Shown: piece by piece, positions 11,519-23,339 of the stretch
How positions within the stretch are numbered: the first letter of the stretch is position 1
Layout: every line of letters starts with the position of its first letter
Source: Atriophallophorus winterbourni
Taxonomy: Eukaryota > Platyhelminthes > Trematoda > Plagiorchiida > Microphallidae
Direction of reading: 5' to 3'
DNA: 64,000 bases
Assembly (NCBI GenBank): GCA_013407085.1
Contig: JACCGJ010005434.1
Span: forward strand, 62,001-126,000
Made by a program: the position numbers and the translations under genes
The notes under the pieces: model-generated
Told to the model about the DNA's origin: nothing
The model's database searches: none
What the model saw: the letters and a program-made list of their open reading frames with translations, nothing else

Positions 11519-11929
11519 GAACCCTATAGCGGCTGCAGACAACAAGATTAGTTCCCGTGAGATCTTGAACAATGGTAGTGGCAAGCAAATAAGTGAAACC
11601 ATTTGTAGCTTATGTTGGCATAACTAACCAGTGTACGGAACAGATCTGCGGAATACAGGTCAAGCAGTGAAACGCTCACTGAGATTGTGAATCAACATGA
11701 TTAATATACTTGGCAATTCGTACATGAAAATTATCTGCGTCAAAGTTGTCCCGTTTAAGCAGCTTCACTTAGTGCGATCATAGTTGGTGTTGCATAATTC
11801 ATCAGTCGAAAATTCTGGACAGAGAAACGCAAGAAACCGTCACCGAGAGCACAGAGCAATATTAATCTGCTTAGTTAATCGATTCACTCTTCAACATGCA
11901 TTGATTTTCACTGGTAGAATAAGCTGTGA
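11519..11929. other. Spacer between inverted repeat arms
   Basis: About 410 bp of ordinary sequence separate the arms. No gene was seen. Confidence 0.5.
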
Positions 11930-12476
11930 CAAAGGTTGTCATAGCCGGGGGCGACAGTGGGGATAAGCTCCCAGTTTATAAAATGCTCCCATATGGCGCG
12001 CGTCTCGAATAGCCTCTGACAACTAAGTCCCGCTTTTGGCCTGCACGAGTGGCTCCCCGAGCCCGGCGGAACTGCTTCTACCAACAGGAGAAGGGGCGAG
12101 GGCGAGTGACTGGCGCCTGAAAACCAGTTTGCTTCGGGCAGATGGCGCTCGTCAACCTGGGAAGACATTTCATCTAGGGGAAGGAAAACCCTGATTTTCA
12201 ACCTCCGCGGCCTGGCGGGATACCCGATCGCGGGAAAGGATTCGGGAGAAATCCCTGAAGAAAAACCTGGAATAGTCTTGTAGACGGTTAGTTGGTGCAC
12301 ACCACCTCTTTCTGACAACTTCCTGCTGCTTGCAGGTCGCACTTCGTTGTGCAAAGGCTAGAGAAGCTGACTCAAACAAACGCCGAGTGGTGCTGGGGAT
12401 GCCACTTTGTGCCCAAAATCCCAAGACTTCAAAAAAGCCGACTCATCCTCCAAGAGATAGTCGCACAAAAGTAAAG
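11930..12476 (-). repeat. Large inverted repeat, right arm
   Basis: This 547-bp arm is the inverted copy of 10982-11518. It starts at CAAAGGTTGTCATAGCC and ends at GATAGTCGCACAAAAGTAAA. Point differences and small indels suggest two independent insertions or an old duplication. Confidence 0.85.
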
Positions 12477-12948
12477 AGAATACGTTTCGGTCCTCAGTTT
12501 TATTACTTTCTTCCTATAGATCAGCCTTGGCCTCGTCAAACTACAGCTGTATCATTCGTAAATGTATTATAGCTGCCAGAATAGTTTAGTGTCGTTAGCG
12601 TATGAGATCATTGAACAAAGCTCACTAATTTTATTCCCAACTTCAAACACTAAATATGCACTTGACATGCCATGTTCGCAGCTGATGGTCCGGTATTTAA
12701 AAGTTGTTACGCGTGTTGGGATATAAAATAATTGTGGTTTTTCAATTTGCATACAGTAATGCTATCAACAACAGCGTTTTCCTGAAATTTATCGCATTCC
12801 CACAATCGGCATGAAGCACGGATACAAACAAAAGAACCAGAATTATAAACCGCACAATACACTAAATTGATGCTAATTTAGTTTGTAACCATATAATACA
12901 TGTCCTTCAGTTATCAACAGGAACGGTATTCTGGGCCACATGGTATGA

Positions 12949-13125
12949 TATGAAAGCACAAGTCTGATCCAGGCAAATTGCCGCACACTTAGAGACTACA
13001 CGTGGGTTAAGAAACTGTCAGGTCGACCAGGCCTAGACAGATATGATGGGGGAAATAGAAATGGTAGTGAGACTCCAGCGTGTTTCAACATGCAGCTCAT
13101 TACCGTTGACCAATCAATTTAGCAC
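12949..13125 (+). repeat. SINE-like repeat, copy A (uninterrupted)
   Basis: This is a roughly 175-bp repeat with the blocks CTGATCCAGGCAAATTGCCG, CCAGGCCTAGACAGATATGA, GAGACTCCAGCGTGTTTCA and CAATCAATTTAGCAC. Four other copies occur in the window. No clear Pol III box pair was seen, so 'SINE-like' describes size and dispersion only. Confidence 0.75.
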
Positions 13126-14061
13126 ATTTAAGTAAACAATTATTTAAAACCGAAGCATCAATTCTTCAAATCCCTACCTGAATGTACGAACAAAGCACAG
13201 TATAAAAACGCATCATTGAAACATGTCTCAATCACCACAAGAAATAGCCTGTCGACAGAGATACTGCTATCACAGAAACGTAAAAAAAATCAGCTGATGC
13301 TTTTTGATTGTCGCATAGTATATCGTAGGAAAAATGAACGCTTTATATAACCAGCTTTTAGCATGACGTCAACACGAGGGGGAGCAATTATCATTAAAGC
13401 CATGGTAAGTACCGCAACATTACCATCAGCAGTAATACAATTGCCAAGGCAAACGAACCTTCAGGCTAGTATTATATTGGCATCACAGCCGATGAGGTCC
13501 GAGAGAGATCCACTACGGTTTATATAAACGTTGTGTGCATTGTATCTTGACAATGTCAGGCGGTCCAGCATATGATGCGTTAACCGAGTTTCATAGAAAA
13601 GAACTAAAATTTCCACTAGGTAATTATTGCACGGTTGAGCCAAATCCATTACTGCTGCGTCGTGTTACGCGAATGTTGGTATAATCATGAAATCGTGCAC
13701 AGAAATCCACATTATTGAAATTAGCAGGATGTGAGCTTGACTAACAACCATTGCTAACACTGCCTCTTGAAGTAAGAGCTGTTCAGTTGTAGTATACAAA
13801 GGTGTCACGAATAACTGTAGCGCGTAGTAAAGATAGCTTCTACATTGAATTTAGTAGGCGCTCGCAACAGCCGAGGAGTTCAGATATTAGTATAGATACG
13901 AACAGGGATATTCAGCTTAGTCACAAAGGATAACCTACAGTACAAGTGAATAGAGCATTGACTCAAAGCAAAAGCAACGGTAAAGGCATTCGGCATCTCT
14001 GTTTGTCACAAGAAATTATTTGGAGGCACTTCAGTTAGGGATAAAACGTGGATTATGTCTA
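13126..14061. other. Unassigned sequence
   Basis: No supported feature in this stretch. Confidence 0.35.
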
Positions 14062-14814
14062 CATGCATGAAAGAACAAGCCCGATCCAGGAAAAGTGCCG
14101 CACTGTCATAGACTGCACATGGGCTAAGATACTGTCAGGTTGCCCAGGCCTAGACTGATATGAGGCTGGCTTGGCGAAATACCTCCACGTGGTGCCAGCT
14201 GGGTGGGCTCGGTTCTCCGAGCTCAGCGAAAGGTTCGGCGGTGGTGTCTGAGGGTGTGGTGGGTTTTCGCCTGGCAAGCGTTCTCCCTATAAAAAGCCAC
14301 AAAAATCCAATGATGACATCACGACGCGGCGGATGTGACTCGCCGCTCCAAAAGTCACTGCTTCTTGTCCTATCCAAGGACATTGTATGGTGCACAGGCA
14401 AAAACTGAAGTCACCAACCTATCAACGGGGTTATCGGGCTCCGAACTGGAAATTCCCAGAAAAGGGCGTATGAACCGCTTCGTCGGTCACCGGCCACCGA
14501 TAGATGCGAACCTCTCTCGCTCCACTGCCTTGTGGGTAAAGGCTCGGGGTGGGACCCCCTAAACGAAATCTCCCCTACTTCGGTGTAGGCAACCGGGTAG
14601 TATCATGCCTACGTTCAACGATGCCGATGACAACGCTTTGTACCCCCCCTTCTCGCTTTGTATATCTCATTGTTTATGTTGAACGGCACTATATCTGTAT
14701 CAGATTGTGCAAATATAATAAATAATAAGATATGAGAAACAAAATAGAAATGATAGTGAGACTCCAGCGTGTTTCAGCATGCAGCTCACTACCGGTGGCC
14801 AACCAATTTAGCAC
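14062..14814 (+). repeat. SINE-like repeat, copy B, split by an insertion
   Basis: The left part (14062-14163) and right part (14729-14814) correspond to the continuous copy A at 12949-13125. They are separated by a 565-bp insert bounded by a 7-bp duplication. Confidence 0.82.
14164..14728 (+). mobile_element. Nested retroposon with 7-bp target duplication
   Basis: The insert is flanked by GATATGA on both sides (14157-14163 and 14729-14735), and the uninterrupted copy A has this site once. It is GC-rich and ends in an AATATAATAAATAATAA tail, as expected of target-primed retroposition. A related stretch lies inside the BEL/Pao element at 42424-42551 in the opposite orientation (shared blocks CTATAAAAAGC, AATCCAATGATG, GTGACTCGCC). 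No coding frame of note was found, so it may be a SINE or the 3' end of a longer non-LTR element. Confidence 0.75.
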
Positions 14815-14901
14815 GGATAGCCGCACAGCACAAAAGTACTGTACGGTTGCACATCCGTGAACAGCCCCAGGAAATCTACGTTGTTCTTTACTACCAACAC
14901 C

Positions 14902-15043
14902 GTGCTAAATTGATTTGCCACCGATAGTTAGCTACATGCTGGAGTCTCACTATCACATCTATTTCCTTTTCATCTCTCTCGGCCTACGCAACATGACTGT
15001 ACGGCATTCTGCCTGGATCGGGCTTGTGATTCCATACATGCAT
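14902..15043 (-). repeat. SINE-like repeat, copy C (inverted)
   Basis: This is the reverse complement of the family. It includes GTGCTAAATTGATT, TGGAGTCTCACTATCA and TGCCTGGATCGGGCTTGTG. With copy B it forms an inverted pair about 90 bp apart. Confidence 0.75.
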
Positions 15044-15535
15044 ACACACGGAGAGGACCAAGACAACACACAACTGCCTCGACGCCGTCGCCAGTTACGG
15101 ATCAAGGTCTAAAAGTAGAGCTTCATTAACTTTTCAATCGCAGTAATTGCTATTGGCTAAATCAAGTTTTCCGTATCGCTAGACCTTGTCTGGAAAGAAT
15201 AAACAGAAACCTTGGGTTAATGATAAGGTTACTGGAAAACAGTTAAGAGCTATAAGTTCAATTGAAAATTGTAAACCCACAATTGGGCGGAAGCCGGAAA
15301 GTACCACCCCGGAAATTCTGTTTATTTTTGAATGCCCAATCCGAATCCAGAGCATATACGTACGCTATCTGCGATGTTTTAGTAATCCGTTTTATTATTG
15401 ATCATTGATGCTCTGCCAGAGCGCCACTCTCATTTTTTCATTAGTACCATGTTAAAAGCCTTTTGGAGGGTTTCAAATAAACGGACATAAGTTTCGCGAG
15501 TCAGCTGTACGCAGACGATTCATTCACCTTCCCAA
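15044..15535. other. Unassigned sequence
   Basis: No supported feature. Confidence 0.35.
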
Positions 15536-15640
15536 AATCTGTCTAGGCCTGGGCAACCTGACAGTATCTCAGCCCACGTGCAGTCTCTGACTGTGCGGCA
15601 CTTTGCCTGGATCAGGCTTGTGCTTTCATACATACATACT
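15536..15640 (-). repeat. SINE-like repeat, copy D (partial, inverted)
   Basis: Contains GTCTAGGCCTGGGCAACCTG, CAGTATCTCAGCCCACGTGC and TGCCTGGATCAGGCTTGTGC, followed by a short CATA run. Only one end of the repeat is present. Confidence 0.72.
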
Positions 15641-16610
15641 TCCCAAAGGGGCGTGCTGGACATTAAGCGCGAACCAAGAATAGATAAATCCACATGTAAG
15701 TGTTTTGACGGATCCATTATTTCGGAGAATTCAGTGATGAAGATCACACGGGAATAACTCTTTCTGTTTCTATCAAGAATAAGAACAAGCGTTAATCAAA
15801 AAAGAAAAAAACGAAAATGCAATTTCCAAGTAATAAAAGCCCCAGTACACAAATTATCAAACTGGTCGCTTTCAAACTCGTGACATTTAGACATGTTATA
15901 GCAGCGTGAAGTGCCGCACTATCCGGTAGTAGACATCACAAACACTGATGAAACCCGAACTGGTCAACCATATATGCAACAGATACTGTAAGTCTGTGCG
16001 TTTACCAATTGAAATATACTGATTAATTATTGGCAAGAGATGACAAAAATTTAGAGAAAGCGAAATTGTCAAAACAATGTTGCCTTGGCGGAAAGATTCG
16101 CAAAACAAATGGTTATCACTTGATACAGAACGAACCGTCGTGCAAGTAGAAATGGTAGTCTGTGTGAGGTCGCGAAACAAATAGGAACAGCAGCCCAAAC
16201 CGGAAACAAATTACAAACACAGCATGATTATAAAAACGATAGTAAGTGCATGATTCAGCGGAAAAATGAAGTGTTACCTGTGATAAATGCATCACGAATC
16301 AGCAGTGACAAAAAATCAGCAGGCCAATAATGACAATGCACTGTGAAAACTTGTACAACAGAAAATCGATACATCAATGAGTAAATCCTGTACAGCGATT
16401 CATGATCCGAAACACTAGCGGAAAAGCATATTGCACTTGGTAACTGATTCGAATTTCATGGTGATCCAAAGGATAGTTTTTTTTATCAAACAAATCCATA
16501 GATAGTCAACTGAACGAGTTGTGGACAAAATCACATACGATATTTAGATGTCATACGAATTCACGAAGAGCGTGTTTGGATAGATTACAAGTGGAAGCCA
16601 TGTGGAAAAA
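15641..16610. other. Unassigned sequence downstream of onecut
   Basis: This stretch lies 3' of the onecut stop codon and probably includes its 3' UTR. No clear polyadenylation signal was identified. Confidence 0.35.
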
Positions 16611-18824
16611 TCACATCGAATTATTAAGTGGACCCACGTTACCCAAAATTCCAGACCCGAGGTCCTCTTGTTTAGGATGAATAATGTTATTCGAAACCAT
16701 GGGATGAGAACCATTCAAGATATTTGGACCGGTCAGATTCCCCGCAATATCCGTGACAAGGCGATCGTGTCCAATCAGTGTGGAGGCTGAGGGCAGTACA
16801 TGATTTGCCATACTAACCGAGCTCGACACAGAACCTGTGTTTGGGCCTCTATGCATTAGATGAGAATCCCGTAGGCTGTCCATCGTTGCGGTGGATACGT
16901 GATGGGAATGAGATGGTGAGAGGGATGGTGGATCACACAAGGAATCTAAAGCGGATTTGATAGTTGATAAGTTTGAAGGAGCGCACGACAATGGTTGGCC
17001 TATGCTTTTTTCCGGAACAGAGCCAAGGTTGTGCGACAATAGCATGGCATTCTGACCGCTTGAAAGGACATGACCGAGGAGTGCTGCAGAGTCTGTGTGA
17101 GACAACATTAGATTTCCTGAATGATCATTCTCGTTAATAAGACAAGGGGCGTTCATATGAACATCGGTATGATTGAAAGATATTGCGGGATCAGGCGTTA
17201 AACGCGGTGGTGCAGGTGAAGATGGTAGATCAAGAGAGGTTGGTACACCTGAATGACACCCAGAAAGTCGATGAAGCACAGATTCTGAAAGCTCCGACAA
17301 CTGCGAAGACGGCATGGCTTCATGCATTGAACGCAACGAGCAGTGCTCTGTGAGCTGTGACGACATATGTGCGGAGTGATTTGGCGGGGAAGTTTCCAAA
17401 CTATGAACTGGTGAAGATGTAGACACAGTGTTTTGTAAATCTTTATCATCTACCCATTTGTCCAGAGATCGACGGCGAGCGTTCATGAAAAAGTTTGCCA
17501 CAGTAGAAACTTCCAAATTGAGCTGCTGTGCGATAGTAGCCTGCATTTCTTTACTTGGACGTTTGGTTTCTTTGAAAATCGCGTGAAGCGTCCGACGTTG
17601 AATATCGGTGAACACCAGCCTGGGTTTTTTTGAAGAGCGTTCGTCATTTGGCTTTGGAGGATCTTCAGCTTTTCTTTTACAAGCTAAGAAAGATTTAGTA
17701 AGATATGAGCAACATACTTGCTAACCGGAGCGCAGACATGCGTTGGTATTCCGGTTCGTTTAACCAATTCCACATTCGTCGAAATGTTTCCCGACCAGAC
17801 TTCAATTTGCTCCATGGCTTAGGATTCCGAAGTAAATCAGACAGAGTTCCTTGGCTGCGACAGAGCACACGCTGGGCAAACACAGCTTGTGGAATAGTGT
17901 AGCGCTTGAGCTCTGCGCTTATTCGCTGCGCTAATTCCTAAAAACTTAGACATAAAATTATGTTACTTTAGTATTGAGTTCACACATGTCATCTGTGCCA
18001 GCTGGATCGTTTGCGTTGTCAACTGTTTCTGAATTTAGCGGAGAATTAACTAAACAATTAGTAGCAAATAAAAATTAGCTTACCTTGTTCACTTGTTTTG
18101 GTCTTAGCACCAATATTTTGCGAGAAAGCGCCTTGGGGTAAAGGTTGCATCGAGGAACTAGAAATAGTTGGAAGCGAGTTGTTGACAAAGGCTGCAAATA
18201 ATCATGTAATCAAAACTTACATCGCTCGTTTTCATGAACTTTATCACCATTCCGATGGACCATGGGTTTCAGGTCTTCAATGGCATATCCATGTGACTGC
18301 ACGGGATCAGATTCACCGGTGAGCTGATTGTAAAGTTTATCGGATACGGATGATATGGGAGGTAGGGAAGTCACGTTAGAGTAGCTGGACATTTTGAGGG
18401 AATCCGGAAGATTTAATTTATCATTACCCGTCGACAGATCACTTAGTTGTAACGAAGAGAGTCCAGCAAAGTTAAAGTCGTTGGCAAGTAAGTTATCCGG
18501 TAACGTCAACGTCACACCGTCTAAATTTTGATCCGGCATTGTAAAATGAGTCGAAGGGGTTGTTAATAAGATGGTTTGCTGATCACCACAATTTATGAGC
18601 GTTAACTTTACAGTTTGTATGCCCTGGAGCGCTTGCGCATTGCTTTGAAGAGTTTGTAAATCCAAAGAAGACGTGTCGCCCGAGCTGAAAATCGGTATAT
18701 TTTCCAGATCACCGAGGGGGAAATTGATTTTTCCTGGAGCCAATGCACTAATTGGTACAGCAGCCATAGCGACAGCGCCGCAGCCTGAGCTCGCAGCTAC
18801 GCCATTCTGTTGATCGCCAGACAT
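16611..18824 (-). CDS. onecut: ONECUT-family CUT-homeodomain transcription factor
   Basis: This is a nuclear DNA-binding regulator of the HNF6/ONECUT family. Coding exons on the minus strand are 18824-18221, 18191-18084, 18049-17967, 17937-17718 and 17683-16611. All junctions are GT-AG and keep one frame, giving 695 codons and a stop. Introns are 29, 34, 29 and 34 nt. The CUT domain starts near residue 266 (ELAQRISAELKRY, then CRSQGTLSDLLRNPKPW and RMSALRLA). After a basic linker the homeodomain begins near residue 350 (RLVFTDIQRRTLHAIF) and has the ONECUT recognition helix VANFFMNARRRSLDKW. CUT plus this homeodomain with Phe and Met in helix 3 is diagnostic. The 265-residue N-terminal part and the 260-residue Ser/His-rich tail are low complexity with no known motif. 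The start is the first ATG, with A at -3. ONECUT genes act in neuronal and photoreceptor differentiation in other animals. Confidence 0.95.
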
Positions 18825-19500
18825 GATACGATGAAAAACGGTCGAGTTAAGCAGGGAAAATCACGGGGCAGTTAATGACGGAGTCCCAAGCAGAGAATAA
18901 AAACATAAATAATTTCAAATACGATTGCAAAGTGAAAATGAGTATTTTCGAATAAGAACACTTAATTGATTTTCCAAAATACGGGTCTCAGCAAAATCTC
19001 GTGAAGAAACGCGCGGATCGAAACCCGATCGAAGTTATTGACGTTTTCAGCGGTCAATAATGCGACGAACGCCAGAATCATAATGGCCGTTCGATATGCG
19101 CGTGTCTGGTTGGTCGATATTTTGCATCAAAATAGAGTACACATAACTTTCAGAAAATTGAATTTCAGTTCGTTTTGTGAATAAAATATGTTTTAAAATA
19201 TAATTTAAATTTCAAAAAATGTATCAAAATATATTTTTAATGAAAATTGTATATATTCTTTTGCACTAGTTTTAGCTGTGTATATAGTTAACTGATATAT
19301 GATTGGTCAATTTTACAGAGCTCTGAAATTCTATTGGTGCGTTCTCCCCTCATCGCTGGTTCGTTCTGCCGTTTCAATGCGCACCACGGTTTGTCTGCCA
19401 TACGATTGCTCGTGATTTCGCGACTCTTAGTTGAAATACATCTGCTTTCATCCGATAATGATACCATGGCTATGTTTGGCCTAAACCCTATAATGGTCAC
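18825..19500 (-). promoter_or_regulatory. Probable onecut upstream region
   Basis: This is the sequence immediately 5' of the onecut ATG. It holds AT-rich stretches and ATTGG/CCAAT-type motifs near 19300-19340. The assignment rests on position only; no transcription start could be read. Confidence 0.3.
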
Positions 19501-21060
19501 AACTATATAGGCTCTAGCTTACTTCAAAAATTTGTTGCAAACATCAAGATTCAGTGTTGTTTCGAAACAGCACTGAGCAAGTACGCCGGTGTGCCCATTT
19601 TAATCGGATATGTTTGTCCTCTGGACAGTCGGCAAAACATCCGTCTGTTAATCACCCTTGTTCCTATTAAATGAGAACTGTAGACTAATGTCGTGACAAT
19701 TTTTTCCCGTGATTGGAAGCTAATGAAAACAGCTGTACATAGAGTTGCGCACTGAGGACGTTGGATTTGAAAATTAGAATTATGGACAAATAGGGTTATA
19801 TTAAATCGCTCACTTAGCTTACTAACAATTTCCCTTGCAATAGAGCGGTCGTATTTACTCCGTCTCTCTTTGGGTCGCTAACCAGTACGGATGAGGTTGT
19901 TTGCTGATGTTGGGATTGTGTCCCTCTTGAACATGGCCACGCTAAAACGATTTTCACATTGCATTCAACTCTCGTAAATTACTGATGTGATCCGTAGGAA
20001 CTTATGTTCCCGGAACGAAGGTCAGCTGACCATAAGAAACAAAATGCTATTATAGAGCGCATGCGTACTTTATGGTTTACTTTAAGGCCTACGGACCACA
20101 GAACAAACAGTAGATGGACCTTAAATATGACAAAATGATCTGCTGTTCTCGTAAGCATAGTAACGCTACCGTCACAGCGTCCCCTACGCTAGGACATGTC
20201 AACAGAAGGCGGGTCGTTCGTATTTTAAAAGTTTACTTCACGAGAATTTCAAATCAAAAGGTCAAATTTTGGTCAGCTTTGTTATAACTAGACATATGGA
20301 GACTACTGACATTGAACCTACGTTATCAAAAGATGTAATTGGAGACATCGTGTGTGGCGCGGAGCCTCAATTTGAGACTGGATATCACGCAAAACCCATA
20401 CAAGCAGTGTCGATCGACCGAGTGACGTGGCGGAGATTGCCATGGCCAGATTTTTGTTGTTGTTGTATAGTTACGCATAGCGTCGTAACCCATTGAATTA
20501 TCATATCCTCGGGATGTGCATCCATGTTTAAACTGGACAGATTTAGGAATACAACAATAATAATTTTATGTTGAAGCTAAGTCTCCATATTTAGGAATAT
20601 TCTCTTGATTAGTGATTGATAAACTGATATTTTAAGATTCTTGTGAGTCAGGAATCCTGACTCAGGATTGCTGTGGAATTTTAAGTTAAACTAAGATCAT
20701 TGCAACTTTCGGTTCGTAGATATGCATGTGGAAAACGAGATTACAAAAGGTGGTGTCATGAACGTCAACACAATTTAACAGGTCAGTAGATTATAGCAGA
20801 GATAGAATGAACCCGAAATGCTGGCGCTCGATGGTAGTTGGAGAATACTGGTCGATATGATTTGTAGAACCTCTGATCATTAGCGTTTGCATTCCGATTC
20901 ATAGCTTGGATTCGGAGACGCTAATTTCCATCAGTGAACATATTTTGATATTTTCTCACTACTTGTGAGTAACTGATTATTTAAATTATACATATCGCAA
21001 GTGCCCATTATGGAAGCGCCGGGACTATAGTTTCGTTCCTATTCGAGCTAATCAGCAGCG
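19501..21060. other. Unassigned sequence
   Basis: No gene or repeat supported. The open frame at 20269-20496 has no motif. Confidence 0.35.
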
Positions 21061-21110
21061 TATATCTTCTACCTGCATGCTATGTCTTTGTTCGTTGCAG
21101 AGCTAAATCT

Positions 21111-22262
21111 TTGCACGATGTCGATACTTTTGAAGCGAAATTAGAAAATAGAATGGCCGATTTGGAGTTGGGCCTTCGACGTGTGGAAGAAATCTTGATA
21201 AATCATGTGAGTACGCAAGTGATCACTGATGTAAACCATCATATCAATACAACGATTTCAGAACCACCATTGAAGGAATTTGAGACTAAGGCTATTCATG
21301 TGCCAAAAAAGAAAAAAAGCAGGGTTAATCCAATTTTGGAACCAGTTAAAACGACCACGGAATTGGTAAATTCTTACCGAGATATGCTGTTACGGTCGAC
21401 CTCAACTGTACACTCCAAAACTGCTGTATCCTACTCACAATATCAAGCACCAAATGTTTTAAACTCTAAAAAATTGGACTTTCCGTTACGTAAAAAGAAC
21501 TCCCCATACGCACTGAGCGTGATATGTACGAACGTTAGCGAGTCCAAAGAAAGCCTGTTTGATGGCAAACAGAAACACGATGTCGAGAAATGGTCTGAAC
21601 TTTGCCACCTAATGCAAATTGAACATGTAATCGCAGAAAAAGTGACTCGTCTAACTCGCCATTCAACTTCACCTCATATTGGTCAACCTCGCTTGCTCAA
21701 GATAACACTAAAACGCGAGGCTGATATCGAGAACGTATTGCTGAATGCTTACCTACTTAAGACAGATTCCGACTCAAACTGCCGCATATATCCTGATGTA
21801 CGATGGTGGAAAAGGAAGGGTAGCTTGAACGCCAGGGAACAAACGGCATCGCGAAGTATAGTTCTACTTGGTGTACCAGAAAATACTTCTAGAGCATCGA
21901 TTCAGGAAACCGTAGAGCACGACGTCAAGCAATGGCGCTACATTGCGTGTTCGCTAGATATTTCTAATGCCGTTGTTGTGGACACTTTTCGAATTCCTAT
22001 TTAGCCAAAATATAAGGGGGGTGGACCGAAACCTCTGAAGATTACGTTCTTGACCAGCGCTATGGCCGAAATAGTAAGGTCGAAATGGAAAAAAGGAAAA
22101 CTAACACTACCCAAGGATAATAGACTTAGCCCACCCAAACCCAATGCCATTAGTTCAACACTCTCCTGTCTGGAGACAACGGATAGCAGCGTTTCTATTC
22201 AAATGGAAGAAATCAATACATCAAAAAACGTCGTAGGTCCGGCTCAAATCGAGTCGGAATGA
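21111..22262 (+). pseudogene. CR1-like retrotransposon ORF1
   Basis: This is a probable nucleic-acid-binding ORF1 protein of a non-LTR element, inferred from its place directly before the endonuclease frame. The frame is open upstream of 21111 and the first in-frame ATG is at 21153. The N-terminal part (MADLELGLRRVEEIL) could form a coiled coil. Later blocks include PRLLKITLKREADIENVLL, SRSIVLLGVPE and PLKITFLTSAMAEIVRSKW, resembling ORF1 proteins of CR1-like elements. One in-frame TAG at 22002-22004 interrupts it, after which the same frame continues to TGA at 22260-22262. The end overlaps the ORF2 start by four bases (ATGA), as in termination-reinitiation coupling. Confidence 0.75.
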
Positions 22263-23335
22263 ACAATTCCCACCGAAAACGAATTGTCGATTCAAGCGGT
22301 CGGCGACCAATAAGAAGCACAGATGTTTTACCATCTCAGACACTGACTATTCAGAGGGATTCGGTATCACACTGTTTAACGCCTTATCACATACCATATG
22401 ATTCATCACTGCTTGTTAAGTCCGACTCCAGAGAAGCCGGACCAATAACTTCAGTTTACGCCCCGTCATTGCTCACGAAAAATACGATTAAGTGCATCTA
22501 TACAAACGCGAACAGCCTTTACAACAAATTAATCGAATTGTCCGAGATTTGTAATGAAACGGTGCCATACATAGTTGCAATAACAGAAACGTGGTTCAAT
22601 GCCTCACTGTCTGATAATGAACTCTCTTTGCCCAGCATGTCTCTATTCCGGCGTGACCTTTTAGGCGATGGCGGAGGAGCAGCACTCTACTTCAAGCAAT
22701 CGTTTATCTGTAGAGCTATGAAAGACCAGACCCTTGATATCACTGACACACTTTGGTGCACTCTGACTCTTACTCCAGGAGACCAATGCATTATTGGAGT
22801 GATCTATCGTTCTCCAACATCAACTCTCGACCTAAACAATAAACGGATTAATGCTTTGCGCTATGTAACAACGCGGTACAATACTCAAATATTAATAATG
22901 GGGGATTTCAACTTTCCCAAGCTCTATAGCCGGAATGATCATCCATCACAGACATTTGAAAATGAACTTCGAGCCGTTTTGGATTATGCAACCCTTTAAA
23001 ACCACGTTTTTGGATTTACCCGTATGAGGGTATCAGACCAGCCGTCTACCTTGGACCTAATACTTACATCAGATCCCACAGCTGTAGAGAATATCGTTTA
23101 TAAACCGCCAATCGGACGAAGCGATCACGTTGTCCTAGAATTCGAGTATGTTTGTAGCGCTAGGCGCAAGTGACGGGACGAAATGCGTCAGAAGGGTGAA
23201 ATACCGTGCTCTGTATGCCGAGTTACAAAGCACCAGTTTCGCACAACTGGATTACTCTGATCCGAATAGTCATTGGCGATATTTCTTACAGCACCTGAAC
23301 TCTATATTGGAGGAACATTCCATGTTCGGTATCTC
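22259..23335 (+). pseudogene. CR1-like ORF2, endonuclease domain, broken
   Basis: This is the 5' part of ORF2, an apurinic-type endonuclease (EEP fold) that nicks target DNA. The ATG at 22259 overlaps the ORF1 stop. Visible motifs are KCIYTNANSLYNKLIEL, IVAITETWF (catalytic Glu), GVIYRSP, MGDFNFP (catalytic Asp/Asn) and, after an in-frame TAA at 22997-22999, STLDLILTSDP and IGRSDHVVLEF (the SDH active-site motif). A later frame change leads to KYRALYAELQSTSFAQLDYS, the linker before RT. Homology is lost near 23335 and RT is missing. The minus-strand element at 27990-29690 shares the same linker. Confidence 0.88.
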
Positions 23336-23339
23336 TGCT

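Noticed and set aside
10900..11529. 209-codon open frame on the plus strand
   Set aside because: It lies in the left arm of an inverted repeat, the right arm has the corresponding frame on the other strand, and no motif is present; it is most likely repeat sequence without coding function.
14160..14562. Several overlapping open frames on both strands in the GC-rich insert
   Set aside because: Absence of stops follows from GC-rich composition of the nested repeat; no motif was recognised.
18098..18322. Plus-strand open frame across onecut exon 2 and exon 1
   Set aside because: Shadow of the minus-strand onecut coding sequence.
21111..22262. ORF1 as a host gene
   Set aside because: It is coupled by ATGA to an endonuclease frame with retrotransposon motifs and has an in-frame stop.
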